NCBI GenBank assembly: GCA_918797485.1
Contig: CAKKNE010000001.1
Coordinates: forward strand, 558,001 to 622,000
Reading direction: 5' to 3'
DNA from: Pelagomonas calceolata
Lineage: Eukaryota > Sar > Pelagophyceae > Pelagomonadales > Pelagomonadaceae
Length of the DNA stretch: 64,000 nt
This document shows, piece after piece, positions 10,005 to 18,200 of this stretch (the first letter of the stretch is position 1; each line of letters starts with the position of its first letter). Both the position numbers and the translations under genes were made by a program. Below the pieces are notes generated by a model. It was given only the letters and a program-made list of their open reading frames with translations. It was not told where the DNA came from and did no database searches.

Positions 10005-11285
10005 CTAGCGCTTGAACCAGCTGCTCGACGCTCTTGTAGAACCGGGCGCGGGCAGGTCCCACGAGTCCGACGGCGCCCGCCGCGTCTGCGCGGAGAGCGC
10101 CTTGACGGCCTTTCGTTTCGACTTCGGGACGCGCTTTAGGGCTGACGGCACGTCCTGTACGAGGCGCGCTATTTGATAATGCATCGCGTCGTATCCACCT
10201 AATCGTCGGCAGCACTGGTGGGCCACGGCGTCCCAGTGCTCTCTACTCAAATAGATCTTGTGGTCGCCGACGACGCCCTTGCGCAGCGCGTCGTCGCCGC
10301 GCGCCGCCGTTTCATCAAAGCTCGCGAAGCGCACGGCCCCGTCGATCTTATCGGAGGTAGCCGGTTTACTGAAGAGGAAGGTATGTATACGTTCCGCCGC
10401 TGAATGAGGATCAGTAGAGAGGTCCTCGTAGTGGAGCCACAACACCCTCTGACCTAACTGTGACGCTAGTGACGCGTACTGCGCGTGCCACTCGTAGTAG
10501 TCGCCGTAGTCGAGCTCGGAGACGTCTTCCGTCGCCGAGCGCTTCCGCGTCTCGTAATGCGCCTCGTCGTCCATGCCGAGCGCGAGCGAGGTCTTTTGAG
10601 AATCAAAATCGTCGTAGCACCGCTCGAGCGTCAGGGCCTCGCAGGCGTCGGCGAGCTCTTTCAGTCGGGCGTCGTGGCACTCCAAGGCCCGGAACTTCTG
10701 GCCCAGTCTCTTGAGCCGGAAGAACGTCGACACCATAGCATCGCGCGGGTCCCGGTCGATGACGATCAGGCGAGCTTTTGATTGTAGGAAGCTCGGCGGT
10801 AAACGTTGTACAGAACAGTGGCCCGACAGCAGCCGCGGGTGCGCCTGGGCCGACACGTCCTGGTGCGTCCATTTTGTGGGGGGCTGATCAGGATAGACCG
10901 GTCCTTTACCGCCTACAATTGTAGTAGGGTCCCGGAACGGCAGCTGGCCACTTTCATTTGAACGTAACAAGTGCCATGACAACGCATGCGCCCAGGACAG
11001 GCCACATCGCGGATAAGAGCAAACAAATACATCATCATCTCTACACCGGAGCATCCGGAACGCCGCCTCGGTCTTTGGGTCCGCGACTAAGGGCGCGCGC
11101 ATGGCTTTAGGGTTCGATGAGATGAACCACTGCCAGGTCTCGCTGCCGTGGGGCGGTAAATCTTCCAAGCTCACATCATTTGAACCCCACAGTAGCAAGT
11201 CGAGGCCACAGGCTAATCTCCCCATCATGGTGGTGGGTGAGCCAGGTGAAGCCCTGCCGGAGGCGGAGGACAGGCAAGAGTCCAT
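10005..11285 (-). CDS. Sulfotransferase (PAPS-dependent)
   Basis: About 426 residues from the ATG at 11285 (MDSCLSS). The frame opens at 11444, and another ATG pair is at 11231/11228 (MMGRLACG). PAPS-binding hallmarks are present: the 5'-phosphosulfate loop SYPRCGLSW, the 3'-phosphate-binding RLIVIDRDPRDAMVSTFF with its invariant Arg and Ser, and a C-terminal GVVGDHKIYLSREHWDAV equivalent to the KxxxGDWKNxFT loop of cytosolic sulfotransferases. It should move sulfate from PAPS to a hydroxyl or amine of an unknown small molecule. The terminal 50 residues are basic and probably disordered. Confidence 0.85.
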   Translation of the reverse strand: MDSCLSSASGRASPGSPTTMMGRLACGLDLLLWGSNDVSLEDLPPHGSETWQWFISSNPKAMRAPLVADPKTEAAFRMLRCRDDDVFVCSYPRCGLSWAHALSWHLLRSNESGQLPFRDPTTIVGGKGPVYPDQPPTKWTHQDVSAQAHPRLLSGHCSVQRLPPSFLQSKARLIVIDRDPRDAMVSTFFRLKRLGQKFRALECHDARLKELADACEALTLERCYDDFDSQKTSLALGMDDEAHYETRKRSATEDVSELDYGDYYEWHAQYASLASQLGQRVLWLHYEDLSTDPHSAAERIHTFLFSKPATSDKIDGAVRFASFDETAARGDDALRKGVVGDHKIYLSREHWDAVAHQCCRRLGGYDAMHYQIARLVQDVPSALKRVPKSKRKAVKALSAQTRRAPSDSWDLPAPGSTRASSSWFKR

Positions 11286-11465
11286 CTGGCTGCTGTGCTG
11301 CCCAAATGCGTCGAGAGCGTGGTGCTGCTGCCCGTAAAGCCCCTTGCGTCGAGGATTGCTTCGCGCGCGCGCGATGTCACGCCGATGAAATGAGATCGGG
11401 TTCGGGTTTTGGGCCCGTCTCAAAGACGGGATACATCTGCTCACCCAGGTTGAAAAAGAGCTTAC

Positions 11466-13136
11466 TCAGTAATAACGCTCCGTCGCGCGGTCGTAGCGGC
11501 AGCTGAAGAGCACCTCGGGCTCCCGTTCGTCTCCCGGCACGAGCACTCGAGTCGCCGCCCCGTCGTCCCGCAGGATCTTCGCGACAGCCGAGACCTCCAT
11601 AGAATCCGTGGCGCCGTTCGACCACGCGATCTCGCAGAGTCCGTCCTCTACGGACTCCACGACGCCTTCACACCAGTGGAATTTCGTGCCACCGGTAGGG
11701 AATTTCATGCGGACCCGGCGGCCGACCGCGACGGGCAAGGCTCGAGTGGGCTGCACGGCGACGCGCCCCCCGCGGCGTTCGAGGAGTCGTACGATCTGAT
11801 TGCACACCCCCCGCAGCAGAAGCGTGCCCTCCTGGAACTCCTCGTCGCAGAACCAGCTCAGGCGGTTCAGGCGCGGGCAGCCTTGCACGAGCCTCAAAAC
11901 GTCGCAGGCGCGCAACGCCGTCGGTCGCGGGGCGTACGCGCAGTAGCGGATGCTCACCGTTGTCAACGTCGCCGCCGCGGCGCCTCCCAAAATCGCATCG
12001 ACTATGCCTCGCGTGGCGTCGATGCCGTCGAGCGTGAGGAGCTCGAGGCCTTCGATGCGACACGCCTGGGCGACGCATTCGTCAGTGGCGTCCAGCTCGC
12101 GGATGGCGAGGTTTCTGAGACCAGTGCCGGCGGGGCGCGCGTTCGATAGCCTCGCGAGGTCCCTGTAGAAACCGCGTCCATAAACCATGTAGCCGGGAAT
12201 AGCTAGCGCCCGCAAGCGCGGGAAGCCGCGCATCGCGCAGATCAGGGCGGCGTATTCGAGCCGCGTCGGGCTGGTGCCCTGGGAGAAGCCGAGCCGCTCG
12301 AGGCGGTCGCCGAACGGCGTGCCGACCAGCGCTTCGATGACATCGAGAGTGATGTGGCAGCCGTCGACGTCCATCATTGTCGCGTTCGTGACGAGCGCCG
12401 TCGCGTGGATGGCGTCCAGTCGCGTCGGCCGGTACTCGAGCCAGCCGTTCCGGAAGGATAGGGCTTTGAGGCGCGGGAAGTGGCGCGCCCACGTCTCGGC
12501 GGGACTCAGCGGCTCGTCGCGCCCGTTATTCGTCACGGAGATCCCCTCGATGAGGGGGCACGCTTGCGCGATCGCCTCGACCACGCTGTCTGCGCGGGAA
12601 TGGGGTAGTGAGCAACGAGTCGCGTCGATGTAGAATTAGACAAAGGACGCCGGACACAGACAGGGTATCAGCGCATGCACCGGCGTCCGCAGCTCCTTGA
12701 GGCGCGGACACGCGCGACAGAGCTCCAGGAGCCGGTCCGGCGCGACGTTGGCGCGATACAGCTCCAGCGTTTCGAGGCCGCCGTTCGTCTGCTTGACGAA
12801 GAACTCGAGCGCCGCGACGGCTGGCGCCGCCCGGCCGCACGCCGATAAATGAATGACGCCCTTGCCGAACACCTTGCCGAGCGTCGCGATCGTTAATGAA
12901 GACGCCGCGCACTCCGTGGGCTGCTCGTCGGGCTCCCAGGCGAGCGTCTCCCCGTCTGCCCACCGTGGATAAAAACCAAAGCGGCGGACGGCGCCCGGCC
13001 GCCGCGCGATGGTCCGCTGGACGGCGTCGCGCTCGAACTTGGACGCGGCCCGGAGCGCCAGGAAGGGCGCGCGGTCGGGCACGTACTTGGCAACGTGCCC
13101 ACGGATGTCGTCGGGCACCGAGGGGCCGCTGCCCAT
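11466..13136 (-). CDS. Leucine-rich-repeat protein, two exons
   Basis: Exons 13136-12662 and 12589-11466 join in phase 1 over a 72-base intron, giving about 532 residues. Starts MGSGPSVPDDIRGHVAKY, an F-box-like opening (DDI..HVAKYVPDRAPFLALRAASK). Irregular 25-30-residue leucine-rich units follow (LETLELYRANV, PRLKALSFRNGWL, LRNLAIRELDA, LELLTLDGIDA). A C-terminal Tudor/SH3-like strand set (VGRRVRMKFPTGGTKFHWCEGVVESVEDG) ends the protein. An F-box/LRR substrate adaptor is possible, but the F-box is weak. An alternative donor 6 bases downstream cannot be excluded. Confidence 0.65.
12590..12661 (-). other. Short intron with introner core
   Basis: 72 bases with donor GTCTGTGTCC and acceptor CCCGCGCAG. 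It contains CATCGACGCGAC, part of the 16-base core shared with the introner family. Splicing joins the leucine-rich gene in phase 1 and removes an in-frame stop. Confidence 0.65.
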
Positions 13137-13187
13137 GGCTGTCTTCTCCTTTTTTTACACAGCAAAGGTTCCAGGTAGCTAGGCGGC

Positions 13188-13209
13188 CTAGCTCTAAGCA
13201 AAGCAAAGG
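13188..13209. repeat. 22-bp dispersed repeat, copy A
   Basis: Twenty-two bases starting CTAGCTCTAAGC, identical to 48924-48945. Here it lies between divergent genes, and its TCTAAGC can pair with GCTTAGA just downstream (about 13214-13220). Function unknown. Confidence 0.45.
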
Positions 13210-13506
13210 TTGTGCTTAGATGCTTTGTAGAGGGCTGCCGAACAGGGGGCTGCCGAAAATCGATGCCGTTCCAAGGTACAGTGTGCGCAACGTGCAGATG
13301 GCTGCCCTGGCTTGCTGGCGCTCACCGCTTTTGCATTCGCATCGCATTGATTGTGCTGGACTTCAACACAGTCCCAGAAGACGAAGAACCAGGCCCTCTG
13401 GAAACGGACTAGAGCCGCGCGGCGCAAGGCCAAGGCCGCGCAGTTCAATTCACAGAAAGTCGAGGACTCCAACGTCACACCGCCGCCGGCGCCGTCCCCA
13501 GCGAAG

Positions 13507-13830
13507 ATGGACCCGAAGACGGCGCGCGCCATTCTAGACGCGGCCTTCGCCCAGTTCAAGGCCAACAAGGACTCTTTAACAAAAACGATCCAAGATATTG
13601 AAAATGCGCCGGGCGACGCGTCCTCGAAGCAGATGCAGAAGATGATGCAACTGCTCCCGAAGGTCCAGCAGCTCATGGCGCCGGCGCTGACGGAGCACGG
13701 CTTCAAGGCCGACGAATTGATGAGCGTGGTCATGAAAATCCAGGCCTGCGCCGCCGACGACCCGACGATCGCGGCGGACACGATGAAGCTCATGAAGGCG
13801 GCGCAGGGGGACATCTCGGGGCTGGTCTAA
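13507..13830 (+). CDS. Protein C10 family (C12orf57-like)
   Basis: 107 residues from the internal ATG (MDPKTARAILDAAFAQFKA). The frame opens at 13351, but its first 52 residues are low in complexity and read as 5' leader. The helical pattern and the segments MQKMMQLLPKVQQLMAPAL, EHGFKADELMSVVMKIQ and DDPTIAADTMKLMKA align with the small eukaryotic C10 protein (about 120 residues), whose biochemical role is unclear. A short helical cytosolic protein in any case. Confidence 0.65.
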   Translation: MDPKTARAILDAAFAQFKANKDSLTKTIQDIENAPGDASSKQMQKMMQLLPKVQQLMAPALTEHGFKADELMSVVMKIQACAADDPTIAADTMKLMKAAQGDISGLV

Positions 13831-13938
13831 GTTTTTAGTTATCCTTCCCCGGCTTCCAGGGCTCCCGCGCTTCGGTAATCCCGTGTGAGAGGGAGAGTCG
13901 CTTATTGAACCCACCTCCAGTACGACCCCGAGCGCTTC

Positions 13939-13967
<29 letters not shown>
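13939..13967. repeat. (GA)n microsatellite
   Basis: About 29 bases of uninterrupted GA dinucleotide just before the Cys-rich gene fragment. Confidence 0.95.
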
Positions 13968-13970
<3 letters not shown>

Positions 13971-13976
13971 TTCATG

Positions 13977-14330
13977 ACAGGTAGTACACCCCGCGTCCAC
14001 TATCGTGTGTGTGTGACCTTTGATGAACTTGTGAATTTTAGGCGGCGGCGCTTGCAGTGTGTGAACGATGATTCGACCAGTGATGCATATGGCTATACGT
14101 GCTCGTCGGTTTACGACAGTTATCCTTATCTTTGTGGATTCTACGACGACGAGGATTTCACGGCGAGCGAGCAGTGTTGCGCGTGCGGCGGCGGTGAGGG
14201 CACGTTCGCGCCGACGGTGACGCCCAAGCCGACGGCCGATCCGACGCCTAGGCCTACCGCTGCACCAACGCTTAGACCTACGCCCGCGCCGACGGCGACG
14301 TTCGCGCCCACGTCGCCGACTGCCCGACGC
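13977..14330 (+). pseudogene. Fragment of a secreted Cys-rich, Pro-Thr-repeat protein
   Basis: The frame holds one complete Cys module (CVNDD..DAYGYTCSSVY, YLCGFYDDEDF, EQCCACGGG) of the kind repeated in stramenopile secreted proteins. A Pro-Thr linker with a 6-8-residue period follows (PTPRPTAAPTLRPTPAPT). No signal peptide precedes it, and after about 14330 the frame becomes antisense of an unrelated acidic coding stretch. Upstream it is preceded by a GA microsatellite. I read it as a truncated copy joined to foreign sequence at both ends; an internal exon is the alternative. Confidence 0.5.
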
Positions 14331-14339
14331 CCTAAGGGC

Positions 14340-14567
14340 CCACCTTGCGCCGTCGTCACCGTAGTCGGCGTCGCCCAACGCAGCTTTACTCTCCCTCAGC
14401 TTGTCCTCGTTGTCGTCGCGCACTTTCTCGAGTTCATGCAACGCGTCCTCCAGCGCCTCCAGCTTTTTCCGTTTTGATGAAGACAGGTAGCTTTCTTCAC
14501 TACTCTTCGCATCGAGAGGGAGGCATCGAGAAGCAGGCAGGCTAGAGTGCCCATTCGTCCCGAGCAT
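14340..14567 (-). pseudogene. Acidic coiled-coil gene fragment
   Basis: About 75 codons starting MLGTNGHSSL. They include a convincing charged helix (KRKKLEALEDALHELEKV, RDDNEDKLRESKAALGDAD). Beyond about 14340 the frame runs antisense through the Pro-Thr repeat and becomes Arg-rich nonsense. It looks like the 5' part of a gene cut off at the junction with the Cys-rich fragment, or a first exon whose partner was not found. Confidence 0.35.
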
Positions 14568-14626
14568 GGGTCCAACTGTCGCTACGCGGTGGTTTCGTGG
14601 TTTAAGAGAGTCGTCTTTTTAAAATC

Positions 14627-14646
14627 CTAGTATGTCAACCGGCTAG
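14627..14646 (+). promoter_or_regulatory. CTAG-bounded promoter motif, copy 4
   Basis: Twenty bases, CTAGTATGTCAAC then CGGCTAG. The CTAGT.TGTCAAC half matches the copy at 44555-44572 (read on the minus strand). It lies about 210 bases upstream of the TPR gene and beside the divergent acidic fragment. Confidence 0.55.
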
Positions 14647-14857
14647 ATAAATCGAGGGCGTCGTCGTCTTTGCGAGCCTATTGCGCAGATCTGGGCATCC
14701 CGCACGCCTGGACGGACACATTCGCGCATCACTGTCGCCGTTCGCCGCGCCAGCCGCCGCGAGAAGCCCGCTGCCGCGCAGACAAAGCTATCCCAAGCAG
14801 GGGTCGCCACTCGCCGCGCCAGCCGCCACGAGGACGCCCGCATCTCCGAGAGCAACC

Positions 14858-15805
14858 ATGGCCAGCGAGGCCGAGACCGCCAACACAACGGCGACGGAGG
14901 CCGACCTCGCGCGCGTGCTGACGCGACAAGACGAGCCCGAGGACCGAAGCGACGAGATCCGACAACTGCGCGAGGAGAATGCAAGGTTGAGAAAATGGGA
15001 CGAGCTGACAAGGGAGATCGATCGGGACGAACGCAATGAAAAGGACAGCAAACATTATGCGCAAGCTTTGGTACAACATGCGAGGCAACAACGCGCGGCG
15101 AGAGAAGCGCGGGAAGCGAGGGAAGCCGAGAAGGAGTTCAAGGCCGCCGAAGCAGCTTCGTCACTGTGTATCACGGAGCGCGGCGCGGGCCCGCACGATG
15201 CGTTCGTCCGGGCCGTGATCAAGGGCGATAATCCAAAAATCGCAAGGGCACCGAAGAAGAATCCTACGGTGGATATGAGTGAAGCGGAGAAGGCGCGGAA
15301 GGACGGGAACACGGCCATAGCCTTAGGGAACTACCGGAGGGCCTTCTGGCGCTATGCTGATGGGTTGAAGGCTATTCGATATGCAGATAACGACGACGAG
15401 GCCTCGTCCCTACGAGCGACTTTATATGCGAACCGAGCCCAAGCCGGGTTGCATCTGGGCTTCCACCAGGCGGCGTGTAGGGATGCCGCCGCTTCTCTCG
15501 TGGAAGATCCTTCCCGATTAAAGTGCTGGCACCGCCTGGGCACGGCGCTGTTCAACACCGGCGACCACGCCCTGGCCTTGGATGCGTGCCTGCGGGGTTT
15601 GGCGCTCAAGCCGGACCACGCGCCGCTGCGCGCTTTGGAGCTCAAGGCGTCCGCGGCGAAAGCGGCGGACGACGCGGCGACGGCGGCCGCGGCGCCTCCA
15701 GTACCTGCGCCGGCGCCGGCGCCCGTCGTGGAGCCGCCGCCGCCGCCGCCGCCGCCGAAGGCGTTCGAGCATAGTGCGCGCAAGCCGGTGGCCGTGAAGG
15801 CCTAG
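14858..15805 (+). CDS. TPR co-chaperone-like protein
   Basis: 315 residues from the ATG in ACCATGGCC (the frame opens at 14681 with an Arg/Pro-rich leader). A coiled-coil, charged N-terminal half (LREENARLRKWDELTREI, ARQQRAAREAREAREAEK) is followed by three TPR motifs from about residue 145 (AEKARKDGNTAIALGNYRRA, ATLYANRAQAGLHLGFHQAA, RLKCWHRLGTALFNTGDH). It closes with an Ala/Pro-rich tail. The A..KDGN..I..GNY opening is typical of TPRs in Hsp70/Hsp90 co-chaperones such as TTC4, HOP and SGT. No catalytic domain, so an adaptor role is likely. Confidence 0.75.
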   Translation: MASEAETANTTATEADLARVLTRQDEPEDRSDEIRQLREENARLRKWDELTREIDRDERNEKDSKHYAQALVQHARQQRAAREAREAREAEKEFKAAEAASSLCITERGAGPHDAFVRAVIKGDNPKIARAPKKNPTVDMSEAEKARKDGNTAIALGNYRRAFWRYADGLKAIRYADNDDEASSLRATLYANRAQAGLHLGFHQAACRDAAASLVEDPSRLKCWHRLGTALFNTGDHALALDACLRGLALKPDHAPLRALELKASAAKAADDAATAAAAPPVPAPAPAPVVEPPPPPPPPKAFEHSARKPVAVKA

Positions 15806-15947
15806 TATCTAATGTTGCCCGTTTTCCTAATAATCCACGACCGTGACCTACACACTGGCGCCAATGGCATTTATAATGGCACAACAAATACTTAAGGTTG
15901 TTGAAATTGTAATGATGATGAGGCCTAATCAAGGCAAGGGATATTCC

Positions 15948-17831
15948 CTAGTTTCCTTTCGACTCGGACACGCCCTCGTCCTCCTTGGACTCGGCGACGC
16001 CCGTGTCCTTCGCATCGGCGTCGCTCGCCATGAGGCACGAATATTTGGCATAAATGGGCATGTGATCGCTCCACTGGCGATAAAGCTCCTCCCTGACTAT
16101 CGTCCGTAGCCCCAAAGGGACTCCATTTAAGTCTACGATTGCCGCATCTCCGCCGTAAACAATTCGGTGCATAATCGCACAAAGGTCACCGGCCATCAGG
16201 TTTGGCGCTTTGTCCTTCATCTCGTTGTACGCCGCATCAACTTCGGGGACGTCGAGCACGCCGCCTTCGACTTGGCCACGATTGCTAGTGTAGACCCCGT
16301 CATACACATGGCCGTCTGCACCGTTTCCACAGAAGCGGTACATATTCGTAAATTTCGAATTGTCGAGAGCGCTAACAAAGTCGCCGAGTCCGGCTTCCTG
16401 GAACTCGGACACGACGAGGGTCGGAGAAGCATTGAAGTCGCCCACGATAATCACGGTGACCGTCCCGCGCTGCTGCCGCTGAAGCTCCACAACAGCGCGC
16501 CCAAGGACTCGCACGTCTTCCCTTGTCCTGGTGGTGTCGTTGTTTTGGACGGCCTTCAGATGCACGCTAACGATGAGGAGGCGTTCTCCGGTCGGCACAC
16601 CGGGACGGCGTACATCGAAGACGCACCAGCTCGGCGGCCGGTGGAAGCGTTCACTACTACTATCAACTACACAGAGCAGACTGGGGCCGTCAACAAGACT
16701 GAAGGCATCCTCACGCCATGCAAACACGTGACTCTCGCCCATATCCACTTTTCCTTCATATTTAGGCACCTCTCTACTCTCAGCACGCCATTGATCACCA
16801 TCCGAATTTTCCACCAAATTCCGCAGCAACTCATCGAGAAACGTTCCGTTTTTGACGCAGCGGCGCGCGTTGCCGTTAACTTTACCTTTGTTGCGGAGAG
16901 CCGCCCCTGGCGCCTCCTGTACGACAAACATGTCGGCCTCTTCTCTCACAACTAATCGGGCAAAGTTCTTCGCTTTATCGCGCAGAACGCCCTCGAAGAT
17001 ACTGTCACTGTAGTCCAAAGGGTTCATCAGCTTAATGTTACACGAGACGATTTTCTTTGACGTCGCCCGGAACGCGCGAAGTGTGCGCTCGAGCAATTTA
17101 CCACTTTGCGGGGGCGTTTCATCTACGAGTTTATATAAGTTTTCCACCGTCACAAGTTTTTTGCCCGGCTTCGGCCACAATTGCACTTGGCGCAGTGTAG
17201 CATCTAGCGAGTCGTTACCTTGGCTATCCAGTTTACGTAAGGTCTCGGGTCCGAATCCCTTGAGGTCCTTTGCACGGCTATGTCTGTGCACAACGTTACC
17301 CTTGTCTTTTGATAACTCCGCCCTTTGCTCCCAGTACCGCCGCCGGATAGAACCCGGCGGTAGTTGTGCAACAGCTATTATCCCTGGATTCAGTTGGCTC
17401 CGTGCGGAATTGGCATAATTTCCGCTGCCAAAGGCCAGTCCGCGGTACAATTCTACCGCGCGGCCGAGGCGCGTGTCAAGCTTATTGTTCGCTTCCGCCT
17501 CGCACCATTGCGCAATTTCGTTGTCGTTATCGAATGTCTGTGCCTCGCGACCCCACTCCCACGCTTCCTCAAGCCGATCAGCATTGAGGAACGCCAACGC
17601 GAATCTTGCGCACACCTCGGCTACTTTTTGTTTGTTATTGTCAGCATTAATGTCAACGTCCCGTAGCGCCTCGCTTAGCCTAGCAACGCTGTCCACGATG
17701 AACCACGCGTCCGCGCGCGCCGCGACCACACAAGCACCACCACCCTGGAGCCATGACGTCGGCTTTGGCAACGAATCCATCTCCACACCGCCGTTCTCCG
17801 CTGAGAGACCAGCACGCACGTCAATGCACAC
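15948..17831 (-). CDS. Endonuclease/exonuclease/phosphatase-fold protein
   Basis: 627 residues. The C-terminal half carries the DNase I/EEP fold: the opening strand ISCNIKLMNPLDYSDS (about 265), VVREEADMFVVQEAPG with the metal-binding Glu, the LLIVSVHLKAVQNND strand, the VGDFNASP motif with catalytic Asp/Asn, and SDHMPI with the catalytic His near 600. All key residues are present, so Mg-dependent phosphodiesterase activity on nucleic acid or a phospho-substrate is plausible. The N-terminal 250 residues are helical and include FGPETLRKLDSQG, which recalls a helix-hairpin-helix. The two CTAG motifs sit 57-115 bases upstream of the start, so a start at the second Met (residue 18, MDSLPKP) is also reasonable. 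Confidence 0.75.
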   Translation of the reverse strand: MCIDVRAGLSAENGGVEMDSLPKPTSWLQGGGACVVAARADAWFIVDSVARLSEALRDVDINADNNKQKVAEVCARFALAFLNADRLEEAWEWGREAQTFDNDNEIAQWCEAEANNKLDTRLGRAVELYRGLAFGSGNYANSARSQLNPGIIAVAQLPPGSIRRRYWEQRAELSKDKGNVVHRHSRAKDLKGFGPETLRKLDSQGNDSLDATLRQVQLWPKPGKKLVTVENLYKLVDETPPQSGKLLERTLRAFRATSKKIVSCNIKLMNPLDYSDSIFEGVLRDKAKNFARLVVREEADMFVVQEAPGAALRNKGKVNGNARRCVKNGTFLDELLRNLVENSDGDQWRAESREVPKYEGKVDMGESHVFAWREDAFSLVDGPSLLCVVDSSSERFHRPPSWCVFDVRRPGVPTGERLLIVSVHLKAVQNNDTTRTREDVRVLGRAVVELQRQQRGTVTVIIVGDFNASPTLVVSEFQEAGLGDFVSALDNSKFTNMYRFCGNGADGHVYDGVYTSNRGQVEGGVLDVPEVDAAYNEMKDKAPNLMAGDLCAIMHRIVYGGDAAIVDLNGVPLGLRTIVREELYRQWSDHMPIYAKYSCLMASDADAKDTGVAESKEDEGVSESKGN

Positions 17832-17887
17832 CGCAGCTGTGCAACCAGGCGCCTACACCACCCTTTTGGCCAGACTCGGCCTGCTTG

Positions 17888-17909
17888 CTAGTGTCTTACA
17901 GGCCGCTAG
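17888..17909 (+). promoter_or_regulatory. CTAG-bounded promoter motif, copy 2
   Basis: CTAGTGTCTTACAG then GCCGCTAG, 22 bases, nearly identical to the copy at 5141 read on the opposite strand. Located between the divergent EEP and SUMO-like genes. Confidence 0.6.
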
Positions 17910-17924
17910 CGCGCGGCCTGCTTG

Positions 17925-17946
17925 CTAGTGTCTTACAGCACGCTAG
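17925..17946 (+). promoter_or_regulatory. CTAG-bounded promoter motif, copy 3 (tandem)
   Basis: CTAGTGTCTTACAG then CACGCTAG, 22 bases, 37 bases after copy 2. The shared unit is a 25-base exact direct repeat (17877-17901 and 17914-17938). Confidence 0.6.
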
Positions 17947-18200
17947 GTCCGCAAAGCTGCGCCTTTGCAGTTTTGGGGCCGTGCTGGGTTAGGATCCGGC
18001 GCAAGCCATTTTCGGCATTCGTTTTGGGCTCCTTTTGACCTGCGCAGTGTAAGCGACACGTATCGGCGTTCGTGGAGCAACACCTCCCAGCAGCGCCGTC
18101 GAAGCAGCGCGGCGCGCCGACGTCAAGAAATAAGGCAAGGCAGCGCGCAGCATCGAAATTAAAACACAGCGCAGCGCGCAGCACCAGTACCTAGAAAAAT

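Larger units (their letters stand above)
17832..18200. other. Divergent promoter with tandem motif
   Basis: 370 bases between two divergent genes. Apart from the tandem CTAG-bounded motifs it holds a GCGC-rich leader upstream of the SUMO-like gene (repeated GCAGCGCGCAGCA units near 18140-18185). No coding region. Confidence 0.5.
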
